From JABDBL01 sp963845445 (GTDB taxonomy: Bacteria > Cyanobacteriota > Vampirovibrionia > Obscuribacterales > Obscuribacteraceae): a DNA stretch of 64,000 nucleotides. The stretch is taken from positions 186,001 to 250,000 of the forward strand of contig CAWJSE010000003.1 of assembly GCA_963845445.1 (NCBI GenBank). Reading direction: 5' to 3'. Of the stretch, positions 27,342 through 36,790 are shown in pieces (the stretch's first letter is position 1; every line of letters begins with the position of its first letter). Under the pieces are notes generated by a model that did not search any database, was not told the DNA's origin, and saw only the letters and a program-made list of their open reading frames with translations. A program made the translations under genes and the position numbers.

Positions 27342-28562
27342 ATGAAAAAAATTCTTCTAGCTTACAGCGGTGGCTTAGACACTTCTTGCATTTTAACTTG
27401 GCTCAAAGAAACGTATAAGGTACCTATCGTGGCGTATTGTGCCAATGTTGGACAAAGTGAAGATTTCGAAGAAATCCGCCAGAAGGCTTTAAAAACAGGA
27501 GCTGACAAATGCATTATTGAAGATTTGCAAGAATCTTTTGTAAAAGAATACGTTTTTATGGCTTTACAGGCCAATGCTATTTACGAAGGGAGTTATTTTA
27601 TGGGCACCGCATTAGCTCGTCCTTGCATAGCTTTGGGTATGGTAACCGCCGCATTAAAGGAAGACTGTGATTTTATTGCGCACGGTGCTACCGGCAAAGG
27701 AAATGATCAAGTACGTTTCGAATTGGCAGCTAAATATCTTGCCCCACATATAACGACAATTTCTCCTTGGCGAGAATGGCAATTCACTGGCAGAAGCGAA
27801 TTATTTGCTTACGCCGAAAAACACGGTATACCACTGCCTTTGGTTAAGGAGAAGCCCTACTCTATGGATGCGAATATTATGCATATCAGCTATGAAGGTG
27901 GCATTTTAGAAAATCCCTGGTTAGAAGCACCAAAGGATATTTATCTGTGGACAGCAGATCCAGAAGATGCACCGGACAAACCAGATTATATAGAAATTGA
28001 ATTTGATGCTGGCATTCCTGTAGCTCTGAATAATCAACAAATGTCACCATTGGCTATTCTCAAAGCATCAAATGAAATAGCCGCTAAACACGGCGTCGGC
28101 AGAACAGATCTGGTAGAAAATAGATACATTGGTATCAAATCTCGTGGTGTCTATGAAACACCCGGTATGACGATGCTTATGCAAGCACATAGGGTAGTTG
28201 AAAGTTTAACCTTAGATCGTGAAGTTGCTCATCTTAAAGAGAAGCTTTCACTGCAATTAGCCGAGTTAATTTATAACGGCTATTGGTTCTCGCCAGAAGC
28301 TAAGTTGATCAAACAATTGGTAATTGAGTCACAAAGCACCGTATCTGGCATTGCGAAATTAAAACTGTATAAAGGAAATTGTTATGTGGTAGCAAGGAAA
28401 TCGCCTGTATCACTTTATAGCGAAAATACTGTCAGCTTTGAGAACATGTCTGCATTCAATCCAAGTGATGCCGGTGGATTTATTAACATCAATGGCTTAA
28501 GACTGGAAACGTGGAGTAAAACGCACAGCACTATGGCTACAAAATTGCAAAAGAGCAGCTAA
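27342..28562 (+). CDS. argG: Argininosuccinate synthase
   Basis: ArgG joins citrulline and aspartate using ATP to make argininosuccinate, the penultimate step of arginine synthesis. The ATP pyrophosphatase P-loop LAYSGGLDTSCIL is at the N-terminus. GATGKGNDQVRFEL (near residue 115), the aspartate- and citrulline-binding block around SPWREW, and YSMDANIMHISYEGG are all present. The 406-residue length is normal. The ribosome site is CGGAG. argF follows after 11 bp. Expression is probably set by the upstream leader. Confidence 0.97.
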   Translation: MKKILLAYSGGLDTSCILTWLKETYKVPIVAYCANVGQSEDFEEIRQKALKTGADKCIIEDLQESFVKEYVFMALQANAIYEGSYFMGTALARPCIALGMVTAALKEDCDFIAHGATGKGNDQVRFELAAKYLAPHITTISPWREWQFTGRSELFAYAEKHGIPLPLVKEKPYSMDANIMHISYEGGILENPWLEAPKDIYLWTADPEDAPDKPDYIEIEFDAGIPVALNNQQMSPLAILKASNEIAAKHGVGRTDLVENRYIGIKSRGVYETPGMTMLMQAHRVVESLTLDREVAHLKEKLSLQLAELIYNGYWFSPEAKLIKQLVIESQSTVSGIAKLKLYKGNCYVVARKSPVSLYSENTVSFENMSAFNPSDAGGFININGLRLETWSKTHSTMATKLQKSS

Positions 28563-28573
28563 GGAGAAATTTT

Positions 28574-29545
28574 ATGACAGTCTCAACTAAATTAGAAATA
28601 ATGACCGGTACTAATAGGGCAAATCAACCCTGCGTAAGAGGACGTGATTTTCTAGGAATTATTGATTTAACTAGAGAAGAAATAGATCTAATACTTGATA
28701 GCGCAAAACGAATAAAGATAGCTAAGTTCGATGCTATACAAACATTCTTTGCCAAAAGGCAGATTTTAGCTCTTTTATTCGAGAAACCATCATTGCGAAC
28801 CCGAGTAACATTTGAAGCAGGAATGGCTCAGCTTGGTGGCGATGTCATTTGCTTAGAAGGCAAGCTCGGTGAAAGAGAATCTATTGCCGATGTGGCGCGC
28901 AATTTAGAACGCTGGGTAGATGGCATTATGGCCAGGGTATTCAGACATGAAACATTAGTCAAATTAGCCAATAATGCCAAAATTCCGGTGATAAATGGAC
29001 TGAGCGATCTTGAACATCCTTGCCAAGCCTTGGCTGATTTGCAAACACTCTCAGAGCACAAAGGTAAATTAGAGGGACTAAAAATAGCTTATGTTGGAGA
29101 TGGTAATAATGTCGCCCATTCACTTATGTTGGCAGCAGCCAAGATGGGTATACATTTTAGTATAGCTTGTCCAGCCAAATATAGGCCCAAGGAAATGATT
29201 TGGCAAGAAGCACTCTCTTGCTCAATGGGCAGCGGTAGTGAAATCACTATCACTGAAAATTGTGCAGAAGCGGTGATCGGGGCTGATGTCATTTACACTG
29301 ATGCTTGGACATCGATGGGGCAGGAGAATGAGAAAGTAGAAAGATCCGCTGCTTTTGCCGATTTTCAGGTGAACTCTTCATTACTCAAAAAGGCTAAGCC
29401 CGATACTTTAGTAATGCACAACTTGCCAGCGCACCGCGGAGAAGAAATTACATCTGAAGTTTTGGATGGCCCGCAATCAGTCGTTTTTGACCAGGCAGAA
29501 AACAGATTGCACACACACAAAGCTCTGCTCTCTTTGATTCTCTAA
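28574..29545 (+). CDS. argF: Ornithine carbamoyltransferase
   Basis: ArgF makes citrulline from ornithine and carbamoyl phosphate. The carbamoyl-phosphate loop FEKPSLRTRVTFE (near residue 65), HPCQALADLQT and AYVGDGNNVAHSL are present, with the SMG loop at DAWTSMGQENE. The usual HCLP ornithine-site motif reads HNLPAHRGEEI here, with Asn in place of Cys, which is unusual. 323 residues, normal length. Ribosome site AAGGAG. It lies between argG and argH in one operon. Confidence 0.95.
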   Translation: MTVSTKLEIMTGTNRANQPCVRGRDFLGIIDLTREEIDLILDSAKRIKIAKFDAIQTFFAKRQILALLFEKPSLRTRVTFEAGMAQLGGDVICLEGKLGERESIADVARNLERWVDGIMARVFRHETLVKLANNAKIPVINGLSDLEHPCQALADLQTLSEHKGKLEGLKIAYVGDGNNVAHSLMLAAAKMGIHFSIACPAKYRPKEMIWQEALSCSMGSGSEITITENCAEAVIGADVIYTDAWTSMGQENEKVERSAAFADFQVNSSLLKKAKPDTLVMHNLPAHRGEEITSEVLDGPQSVVFDQAENRLHTHKALLSLIL

Positions 29546-29578
29546 AGTTATACAACGCAAATAAATAAGGAGAAATGA

Positions 29579-30970
29579 ATGGCAGTCTTACGAAAGTCCT
29601 TTAAAGAGCCTTTGCATCCTTTGATTAGCAGCTTTGTTGCATCTGTAAATGATGACAAATCGTTAATTTCGGTCGACCTTGAAGGAAGTCTTGCTCATAC
29701 TGAGATGCTAATCCATTGCGGACTTATAACTACTAAGCAAGGTGAAAAAATAAAAAATGGGCTGGAGCATTTGTTGGAAAAGGCTCAGGTCAACGATCTT
29801 GAGTTAGTTGAAAAATACGAAGATGTACACATGAATATAGAAAAGCAATTGCAAGAATTGATTGGCGAAGAGGCATTACGCTTACACACAGCCCGCAGCC
29901 GTAATGACCAAGTAGCTATTGATATGCGCCTATTCGTCGTAAAAAAGATCGAAGAGATTACCAATCTAATACTTGAATTGCTGAAAGCACTGATACTTAT
30001 TTCTCGGCAAAGCATGGACGCTATCATGCCTGGCTATACCCATTTACAGCCAGCTCAGCCAATTGTGTTCAGTCACGCTACGTTGGCATTTTTTGAAATG
30101 TTCTTTAGAGATCTGGCTCGCTTTAATGATGCCAAAAATAGAACCAAAGTATCAGTATTGGGAGCAGGAGCCTTGTCTGGATCGCGATTGCCAATCGATG
30201 TCAAATATACCGCTCAAACGTTGGGATTTAACCATTGCTTCGAAAATTCACTTGATGCTGTATCAGACAGAGATTTTATTGGTGAATTTTTATTTGCCAC
30301 TAGCCTAACCAGCAATCATCTTTCTCAATTAGCAGAAACTCTAATCATTTGGAGCAGCAACGAATTTAACTTTATAAGCTTGCCAGATAATGTAACTACT
30401 TCGTCTAGTCTAATGCCACAAAAGAAAAATGCCGATCCGCTTGAATTAATTAGAGCAAAGAGCGGAATAGCCCTAGGAGAATTAGTAAATTTTCTCACAA
30501 TTATTAAAGGCTTGCCCATTGGTTACAATCGTGACTTGCAGGAAACAAAACCCACAGCCATTAGAGTGGCCAGCACACTTAGTGCATCAGTAAAAGTAAT
30601 GGCTCTTATTATTCAGAATATCAAGTTGAATCGTGAAAGAATGTTCGCTGCGTCATCAAACCCAGAATTGATGGCTACTGACTTAGTGGAATATTTGGTC
30701 ACCCAAGGACAAGCCTTTCGTGAAGCTCATGAAGCAGTGGCAGAATTAGTGCAATACGCCCGGGAAACAAGCTGCTCTCTTGATAAGCTCAACCTATCAG
30801 ACTACCAGCGCTTTAGCAAATATTTTGATCAAGATGTCTTTGATACTTTTGATCTAAATAAAAGTCTATCTGAAAAAACTTCTTATGGCAGCACCGGATT
30901 TACTCCAATTACCCAGGCATTAGCAAGAGCCGAAGAGCGCCTTGAGCAAAAAAAGAAAGACACTATCTAA
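29579..30970 (+). CDS. argH: Argininosuccinate lyase
   Basis: ArgH splits argininosuccinate into arginine and fumarate, the last step of the pathway. Family landmarks are LHTARSRNDQVA (near residue 102), MPGYTHLQPAQP with the catalytic His, and the signature SSSLMPQKKNADPLE (near 278), which contains the catalytic Ser on the mobile loop. 463 residues, full length. AAGGAG precedes the ATG. Together with argG and argF it completes ornithine to arginine. Confidence 0.97.
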   Translation: MAVLRKSFKEPLHPLISSFVASVNDDKSLISVDLEGSLAHTEMLIHCGLITTKQGEKIKNGLEHLLEKAQVNDLELVEKYEDVHMNIEKQLQELIGEEALRLHTARSRNDQVAIDMRLFVVKKIEEITNLILELLKALILISRQSMDAIMPGYTHLQPAQPIVFSHATLAFFEMFFRDLARFNDAKNRTKVSVLGAGALSGSRLPIDVKYTAQTLGFNHCFENSLDAVSDRDFIGEFLFATSLTSNHLSQLAETLIIWSSNEFNFISLPDNVTTSSSLMPQKKNADPLELIRAKSGIALGELVNFLTIIKGLPIGYNRDLQETKPTAIRVASTLSASVKVMALIIQNIKLNRERMFAASSNPELMATDLVEYLVTQGQAFREAHEAVAELVQYARETSCSLDKLNLSDYQRFSKYFDQDVFDTFDLNKSLSEKTSYGSTGFTPITQALARAEERLEQKKKDTI

Positions 30971-31003
30971 TGGACTGGGCACAAGACGAAGAATAGGAGA
31001 ACG

Positions 31004-31429
31004 ATGAATAAGTCTACCACACATAAATTTGTGGTTTTGTTAAACAAAAAGATTGAATCCGGCGTAGCTATGAACGCCGCAGCGCACATGTCTGCTTGTC
31101 TTGTATCAGAAGCCAGTGAAAGTGAGCGCGAAAATATGATGTTCATAAATTATATTGATGCTGATGGTAACCCCCATCGCTCTTCCGGACTTTCGCTCAT
31201 CGTTTTGAAAGCGGATAATTCAAATAAAATTCGCATAGCTCGTGAGGCAGCGAAAGAAAAAGATATTTTACTTGTTGATTTTCTCCAATCTATGACCGGT
31301 GACACTTACATTGAACAATTGGAAAGAACTAGTCAGCTGAAAGAAAGTGCTCTTGAATATTTTGGCCTATGCTTGTTCGGCAAAAAAGAAGACATAGATC
31401 CAATTACGCGCAAATTTTCTACGTGGTAA
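31004..31429 (+). CDS. DUF2000 family protein (PTH2-like fold)
   Basis: The protein has 141 residues. DUF2000 proteins have a peptidyl-tRNA-hydrolase-2-like fold without a confirmed activity. The start HKFVVLLNKKIESGVAMNAAAHMSACL is the family's diagnostic segment, and a C-terminal GLCLFGKKEDIDPITRKFS matches the usual end. AGGAG lies 6 bp before the ATG, and the gene begins 34 bp after argH on the same strand, so it may be the fourth gene of the operon. A role in arginine metabolism is only suggested by position. Confidence 0.75.
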   Translation: MNKSTTHKFVVLLNKKIESGVAMNAAAHMSACLVSEASESERENMMFINYIDADGNPHRSSGLSLIVLKADNSNKIRIAREAAKEKDILLVDFLQSMTGDTYIEQLERTSQLKESALEYFGLCLFGKKEDIDPITRKFSTW

Positions 31430-31457
31430 GAATGGCTGTATATCCGCAGTGCGTTTT

Positions 31458-32264
31458 TTAGTCCGAACTTTCTATTGTAATCTCAGTAGTGGAAGCTGGT
31501 CGTCCAAATTCTTCCCAAGCTGAACCAGAACGCACAAAGAGTTCCCAATAGCGCCCTTTATGACCGGAGCTACCAGGGGCAAAAGCCAAGTCGCCTTCCA
31601 TTACATTAAAGCTGCCCGTTGCAACGGTGGCACCACGAATTATGGAGCCGATTTTAATTCGGACACGCATACCTTCCTTCAAGGAAGCCACTAATTTATC
31701 GCCGGTTTTAATAGATGTTTTCATATTACCGAAGGAGTCAATATATGCTATGGCATTAGGTGGCGCTGGCGGAATATTTTCTTCCACAGATAATTTATTG
31801 ACAAGGCAGGATAAGTCATCAGCAGTAACTTTACTTACGATGGTCGGGAAATAGTCGCGCGAGCGAAATTGACTACCTTCCTCCACCACATTTGTGCTCC
31901 ACAATTCGGTAATGTCGTCTCGCACAAAGGATAAAGAATACCCACTATTTACAGCTACAATTAATACTCCATTGTTCAAACGGGCAAATAGCAACCCTTC
32001 GCCTTCGTTGTTTTGTCGCGGCGAAGTGCGATCTTTCCTCGGGGCGGTATTGGCGAAAACCAAAAGATTTTTTGCCCGTAATTCCTCAGGAGCGAGACTT
32101 AATTGCGCCAAAACAAAACCGGTTCCGATGGTATCAAAAGATTTTACAGCCGTGGCATGCAGTCGAACGTTTACGCCCAGTTCTGACGAGAAAGCTGAAC
32201 GAATTTCTGCCCAAGCCATATCCCCGGGTGCATAATCACATATCAAATGAACAAAATCTATCAT
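31458..32264 (-). CDS. SAM hydroxide adenosyltransferase-like (DUF62) protein
   Basis: The 268-residue protein has the two-domain layout of DUF62/SAM-dependent halogenase relatives, which split S-adenosylmethionine into adenosine and methionine. The N-terminal block CDYAPGDMAWAEIRSAF replaces the common DFG..D start. VFANTAPRKD and VLIVAVNSGYSL are the central strands. The C-terminal beta-barrel starts AYIDSFGNMKTSI, the best recognised family block. The N-terminal catalytic Asp pattern is divergent, so activity may differ. No close operon partner; it converges on the DUF2000 gene. Confidence 0.65.
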   Translation of the reverse strand: MIDFVHLICDYAPGDMAWAEIRSAFSSELGVNVRLHATAVKSFDTIGTGFVLAQLSLAPEELRAKNLLVFANTAPRKDRTSPRQNNEGEGLLFARLNNGVLIVAVNSGYSLSFVRDDITELWSTNVVEEGSQFRSRDYFPTIVSKVTADDLSCLVNKLSVEENIPPAPPNAIAYIDSFGNMKTSIKTGDKLVASLKEGMRVRIKIGSIIRGATVATGSFNVMEGDLAFAPGSSGHKGRYWELFVRSGSAWEEFGRPASTTEITIESSD

Positions 32265-32362
32265 AATTATTGGCTACCATTTTAAAAGTGGACTATCGAT
32301 GCCTATTTATTCAGTCGCTCTACTATTTTGCCTCGAATTTATGCTTTAAATCCAGAAAGAAT

Positions 32363-33634
32363 TCATCTACGTATCAATTTTATAAGATGGTTTGAATGAT
32401 CGACCGTTAATTGCCATTCTTTCAAAAAATTTTGCCCCAAAAGTGGAAATGGCAGATTATTTTGATCGGATAATATACAAACTAAAGGCCCTCTTATTGG
32501 TCCAAATTCTGCCTTGCTATATACACACAACGGTGCTCTTATATAGCCAGCAGCACCTTTGCAATTAACAAATTGCCCAGTATTTTTAGGCATTATGCCG
32601 AGACCCCGCAATTGACTTTGAGTGAAAAGGCTAAGATCGGTGCCAGTATCGATCATCATTTGACAATCTCTGCCTTCAATCTTGGCTGTAACAACGATAG
32701 CCCGATTTACTTCGGAAAAAGGCACATTGTAGACATAATGGCTCAAAGCATCCACTGTAATGCTCATTTTATTCGACCGCATTTTATTTTCTGTGGAGAC
32801 AGTTTTGAACTTAATTACATTAGCTTCATTGTCAATAGTGTATTCCATGCCTTCAAAAAAATTGGTTCCTAAGAGAGGATAATTTAAAGGATTCTCGTTG
32901 ACCTGAACCGGAAATTGGCGGCGTGAAATGCTTCCTAACTTGAGATCAGCGTTTATTATCCAAGCAGGGGTTTGTTTCTGCGTACCCACTCCTGCAACAG
33001 ATGCTGTGGGCTTGCCTTTAGGCGTGTCTAAACCCAGCATTTTTAGGTGATCAAGAGAGAACAAACAACCAGCGGCACCAGTATCAAATAACATAGGGGC
33101 TTTTCGTCCGTTTATACTTCCTTGTACTAGCATCAATTGGCCGAAACGCTGAAATGGCACCCACGTTTCTTTCGGTAACGAATCGAGTTGTGCACTACGC
33201 ACAGTATCACCAATCTTTTGACGAATTACATTAGCAATCTTTGGATGCGCTAAAGATTTTTTAGCTTCATCGCCTACAGCGCTGCCTTCATAGCGATCAG
33301 CCAAAATTTTGTATACCAATGCCGCATCATCAATATCACCAGATCGCTCTAGACAAACGGCCTGATAAAGAATGGAGTAAACTAATAAGGGTTTGTCCTC
33401 TAAAGACGGCAATTGTGCAGCTAAAGGCATCTCAACATTAAGTTGGTGAGACATATACTCATTAAATAGCAAACCTGCTTCTTTATAATGACCGTCCTTG
33501 TAGTGTTTTAGAGCGCGCTGATAAATAGTTTGTCCGTAACATGGCGAACATTCATAAGTTGCTATCAGGACGCTTAGGAAGATTAAAACCAAATAGCTAA
33601 AATGCTTAATATGCAAGGAGTCCTGATATAACAT
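32363..33634 (-). CDS. Secreted protein with two retropepsin-like aspartic protease domains
   Basis: The protein has 423 residues. An N-terminal hydrophobic segment (YLVLIFLSVLIATYEC) should export it. A TPR-like region follows (YQRALKHYKDGHYKEAGLLF). Two retropepsin-like domains come next: the first has APMLFDTGAAGCLF with PLLGTNFFEGMEYTID, the second has CQMMIDTGTDLSLF with PLLGQNFLKEWQLTVD. Each DTG(A/T) is a catalytic Asp motif and each LLG..F..... is the hydrophobic-glycine end of the fold. Two such halves in one chain could form a single active site, as in pepsins. Substrate unknown. The next gene downstream on its strand is divergent. Confidence 0.75.
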   Translation of the reverse strand: MLYQDSLHIKHFSYLVLIFLSVLIATYECSPCYGQTIYQRALKHYKDGHYKEAGLLFNEYMSHQLNVEMPLAAQLPSLEDKPLLVYSILYQAVCLERSGDIDDAALVYKILADRYEGSAVGDEAKKSLAHPKIANVIRQKIGDTVRSAQLDSLPKETWVPFQRFGQLMLVQGSINGRKAPMLFDTGAAGCLFSLDHLKMLGLDTPKGKPTASVAGVGTQKQTPAWIINADLKLGSISRRQFPVQVNENPLNYPLLGTNFFEGMEYTIDNEANVIKFKTVSTENKMRSNKMSITVDALSHYVYNVPFSEVNRAIVVTAKIEGRDCQMMIDTGTDLSLFTQSQLRGLGIMPKNTGQFVNCKGAAGYIRAPLCVYSKAEFGPIRGPLVCILSDQNNLPFPLLGQNFLKEWQLTVDHSNHLIKLIRR

Positions 33635-33642
33635 CTATCCTA

Positions 33643-35289
33643 TTAAGTTATAACATTGGGCTGACTCATTCCGGTAAATTCACAGACTCTAGTCAAATCA
33701 TAAGCCAAAGCAGTTAGGTCGTGCAGGGCTTCCTGGCTGTCCTGGGTATGCTTTTTAATGTTTGGTTCATATTTTTCGATATAAAGACGAATAGTAGCTC
33801 CTTGCGTACCGGTGCCCGAAATACGATACACTATCCGCGAACTATCTTTAAAGCTAATAATAATCCCCTGGTTTTTACTGACACTGCCGTCAATCGGATC
33901 TTGATAGGTGTAATCTTCTGCTGAGCTTATTTCGTAAGCACCATATTTCTTACCGGGCAACCCAGGAAGTAGCTCCTTGAGATAGTTACTCATTGCCCCT
34001 GCCTTCTCAAGGTCCACTTGCTCAAAATCATGCCTTAAGAAAAAATGGCGACCATATTTTTTCCAGTGATCATACATAATCTGGTTTACTGTTTTACCAG
34101 TAACTGCCATTATATTGAGCCAAAATAATATTGCCCATAAGCCGTCTTTTTCGCGAATATGGTTGGAACTAGTACCAAAACTTTCTTCTCCACAAATAGT
34201 TATTTTATTGGCATCGAGCAAATTACCAAAAAATTTCCAACCCGTTGGAGTTTGATAACTATTAATTTCAAGAGCCTTAGCTACCAGATCTACGGCCTGA
34301 CTAGTTGGCATAGACCGGGCTACGCCAGTGATACCATTCTTATAACCAGGAATAAGATGAGCATTGTCCGTTATAACAGCAAGACTATCACTAGGAACAA
34401 TGAACATCTTTGGTCCCATGATCATATTGCGATCGCCGTCACCGTCTGAAGCTGCTCCGAAATTAGGAGCATCTTTACCGTACATCATTTCCACTAAGTC
34501 ATGAGCATAAACTAAATTGGGATCAGGATGCCCGCCACCGAAATCTTCTAATGGCACTCCGTTTACTACTGTTCCAGCCGGAGCGGACATTCTTTTTTCA
34601 AAAATGCTGATGGCATAAGGTCCTGTGACCGCATTTAATGAGTCCATGCACATTCTAAAACCTTTACTAGAAAACATTTTTTGTATTTGATCAAAATCAA
34701 ATATTGACTCAAGCAATTGCTGATAGTCATAAATCGGGTCAATTACCTCGACTACCATTTTTCCTAATTTAGTCTCGCCAAGCCTATTGATGTCTACATC
34801 TGGTTCATCAAGTATTCTATATTCTGTAATAATTTTGCTGCGCTCAAAAACAGCTTCCGTTATAGTCTCGGTTGCTGGATTACCGCCAACAATATTGTAT
34901 TTGACACCAAAATCACCATGGGGACCGCCAGGATTATGACTGGCGCTCAAAATAAATCCTCCGTCCGTTTTGTGCTTACGTATCACACAAGACGTAGCCG
35001 GAGTTGACAAAATGGCGCCTTGCCCAACTTTGACTTTCGCAATACCATTGGCGGCAGCCATTTTCAAAATAATTTGAGCGGCCTGACGGTTAAAATAGCG
35101 ACCATCACCTCCCAGAACAATAGTCTTGCCTTCGTTAACTTCTCGAACGTCAAAAACCGACTGAACGAAATTCTCTAAATAGTTCTTCTGCTTAAATATA
35201 TCTACCGATTTGCGAAGACCCGAAGTGCCAGCGCGCTGGTCTTTATAAGGAGTAGTCGGAATTGTAAGAATCTTTGTGTCTGTTACCAT
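33643..35289 (-). CDS. pgm: Phosphoglucomutase (alpha-D-glucose phosphate-specific)
   Basis: Pgm interconverts glucose-1-phosphate and glucose-6-phosphate in glycogen and sugar nucleotide metabolism. The N-terminal AGTSGLRKSV, the phosphoserine loop GGFILSASHNPGG (Ser near residue 116), the metal-binding DGDGDRN, and the sugar-binding CGEESFGTSS are all present, followed by a phosphate-binding RISGTGTQGAT. 548 residues is the length of the eukaryote-like Pgm type. It lies 9 bp from the double aspartic protease gene on the same strand. Confidence 0.95.
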   Translation of the reverse strand: MVTDTKILTIPTTPYKDQRAGTSGLRKSVDIFKQKNYLENFVQSVFDVREVNEGKTIVLGGDGRYFNRQAAQIILKMAAANGIAKVKVGQGAILSTPATSCVIRKHKTDGGFILSASHNPGGPHGDFGVKYNIVGGNPATETITEAVFERSKIITEYRILDEPDVDINRLGETKLGKMVVEVIDPIYDYQQLLESIFDFDQIQKMFSSKGFRMCMDSLNAVTGPYAISIFEKRMSAPAGTVVNGVPLEDFGGGHPDPNLVYAHDLVEMMYGKDAPNFGAASDGDGDRNMIMGPKMFIVPSDSLAVITDNAHLIPGYKNGITGVARSMPTSQAVDLVAKALEINSYQTPTGWKFFGNLLDANKITICGEESFGTSSNHIREKDGLWAILFWLNIMAVTGKTVNQIMYDHWKKYGRHFFLRHDFEQVDLEKAGAMSNYLKELLPGLPGKKYGAYEISSAEDYTYQDPIDGSVSKNQGIIISFKDSSRIVYRISGTGTQGATIRLYIEKYEPNIKKHTQDSQEALHDLTALAYDLTRVCEFTGMSQPNVIT

Positions 35290-35549
35290 GCAGCAAACCC
35301 TTTATTAAGCGAATTAATAGCAAAATACAAGCTTTGACTTTATCAGCAATTCATCCATTTGTCTTGGGTTGCAGTTTACAAGAGGGGCTTTAGGCATAAC
35401 TTTTGGATCCCATTAAACAAAGTCAATATGGACAATTAGCCAGGTAAAAAAATTGCCTTTTTTTCCTATGAACCATTAAAAATTGAATCGTAAACTTCGT
35501 ATGATGGTACTATGGCACCATGGGTGGAGCGCTTAGCTTGCAGTTTAAT

Positions 35550-36770
35550 ATGAAATCGAAGTCGCCTTTTACGACCATTTGCCTAACTTCAATTCTATTT
35601 ATTAATGGACTATTACCGTGCTTATCGGCTGTCACAGACCCCTTAGTGTCTGATACTAATAACAGTGCTATCAGACTAGAATCGCGTACTGATAGTGCCC
35701 AGACCAACGAGCCAATTAAGACCTCATCAACAGAAAGTGTTCTGCTCCCAGAAACAGTCAAAAATGACCGTTCTGCTAGTGTTACCAGTCCGCCGGCGGG
35801 TATTAAAACAGTTAACCCAGTGAATGATTCACAAGTGTTGGGTCCTATTTCCTTACGTAGAGTAGTTCCTATTAGTTTAGAAAGCACAGTAAATTCGAAG
35901 TTGGTGAAAATTGGTGATAATGTCACTGCTCGATTGAAAGAAAACTTATATTATGGACGGCAATTAATCGCACCAGCTAATTCAACCTTGATCGGGCACG
36001 TTCTTTCCATACGCAATAGCAGGACATTAAGCGAAGCTAGCTTTAACGGGGAAGATAGATTTAAATCTGATGCCGCACTTGAAATAGTATTTGAGAATAT
36101 TTGCATTAACGAGAATTGCACCATTCCTATTACCGGCAAACCAGCCCATCAAGAGGCAACTCGAACTACTGTCGATGGACTTGCTTATGGCGTAACGGTC
36201 GATCGTAACGGTAAAATAGTGCAAGGTGGAAGGACATTAACAAGTAATCAAAAAAATACTTACAACAGCCTGCGGGTACTGACAGTTGTACCTTTACCAG
36301 GTGGTTGGATAGCTAATTTTGGTGGTGCTCCGGTGGTAATGGCTACAGTAGGAGCTATTAGCCCGGATATCGTATTTAACAGACCTATCGATCATTCGGT
36401 AAGCCATAGGCGCCTCAAAGGAATGGGCTATGGATTTGTTACCAATTTACCTGGCGCCTTCTTTGTACAGTCCGTGGTAGAAAAAGGTAATGAGATTATT
36501 TTATCTAAAGGCGATGAATTGATGATAGACATTACTATAAGCAATCAGTTAATTCACCAGAATTCGCCCCCAGTAAAGAGACCTGAAGCTTTAGTAGTCA
36601 AAGCAGAACTACTCGAAGATCTCATTCCAACGCAAAACAATTCTCAGCTGCCACTCAAACCACAGATAGACTCTATTACCGAAGATGATCATTCGTCAAA
36701 TCCCACAGACGAAAAAAGCGAAGCAATACAAGCGGTTATTTCAAGTCTTGAGTCACAAAACTCTGAGTAA
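35550..36770 (+). CDS. Exported protein with TrbI/VirB10-like central segment
   Basis: I do not recognise a named family. From ATG 35550 there is a signal peptide (MKSKSPFTTICLTSILFI, cleaved near LSA). A long low-complexity linker rich in Ser, Thr and Pro covers residues 25-110. A beta-rich domain follows with GDNVTARLKENLYYGRQLIA and PANSTLIGHVLSIRNSRTL, which resembles the C-terminal barrel segment of VirB10/TrbI-like proteins (GTxIPAxL...IPxGSxxxGxV). The C-terminus is polar. The frame opens at 35520, but that start leaves 10 extra residues before the signal. Envelope protein of unknown role. Confidence 0.55.
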   Translation: MKSKSPFTTICLTSILFINGLLPCLSAVTDPLVSDTNNSAIRLESRTDSAQTNEPIKTSSTESVLLPETVKNDRSASVTSPPAGIKTVNPVNDSQVLGPISLRRVVPISLESTVNSKLVKIGDNVTARLKENLYYGRQLIAPANSTLIGHVLSIRNSRTLSEASFNGEDRFKSDAALEIVFENICINENCTIPITGKPAHQEATRTTVDGLAYGVTVDRNGKIVQGGRTLTSNQKNTYNSLRVLTVVPLPGGWIANFGGAPVVMATVGAISPDIVFNRPIDHSVSHRRLKGMGYGFVTNLPGAFFVQSVVEKGNEIILSKGDELMIDITISNQLIHQNSPPVKRPEALVVKAELLEDLIPTQNNSQLPLKPQIDSITEDDHSSNPTDEKSEAIQAVISSLESQNSE

Positions 36771-36790
36771 GGGAAAATAAAAAGATATCG

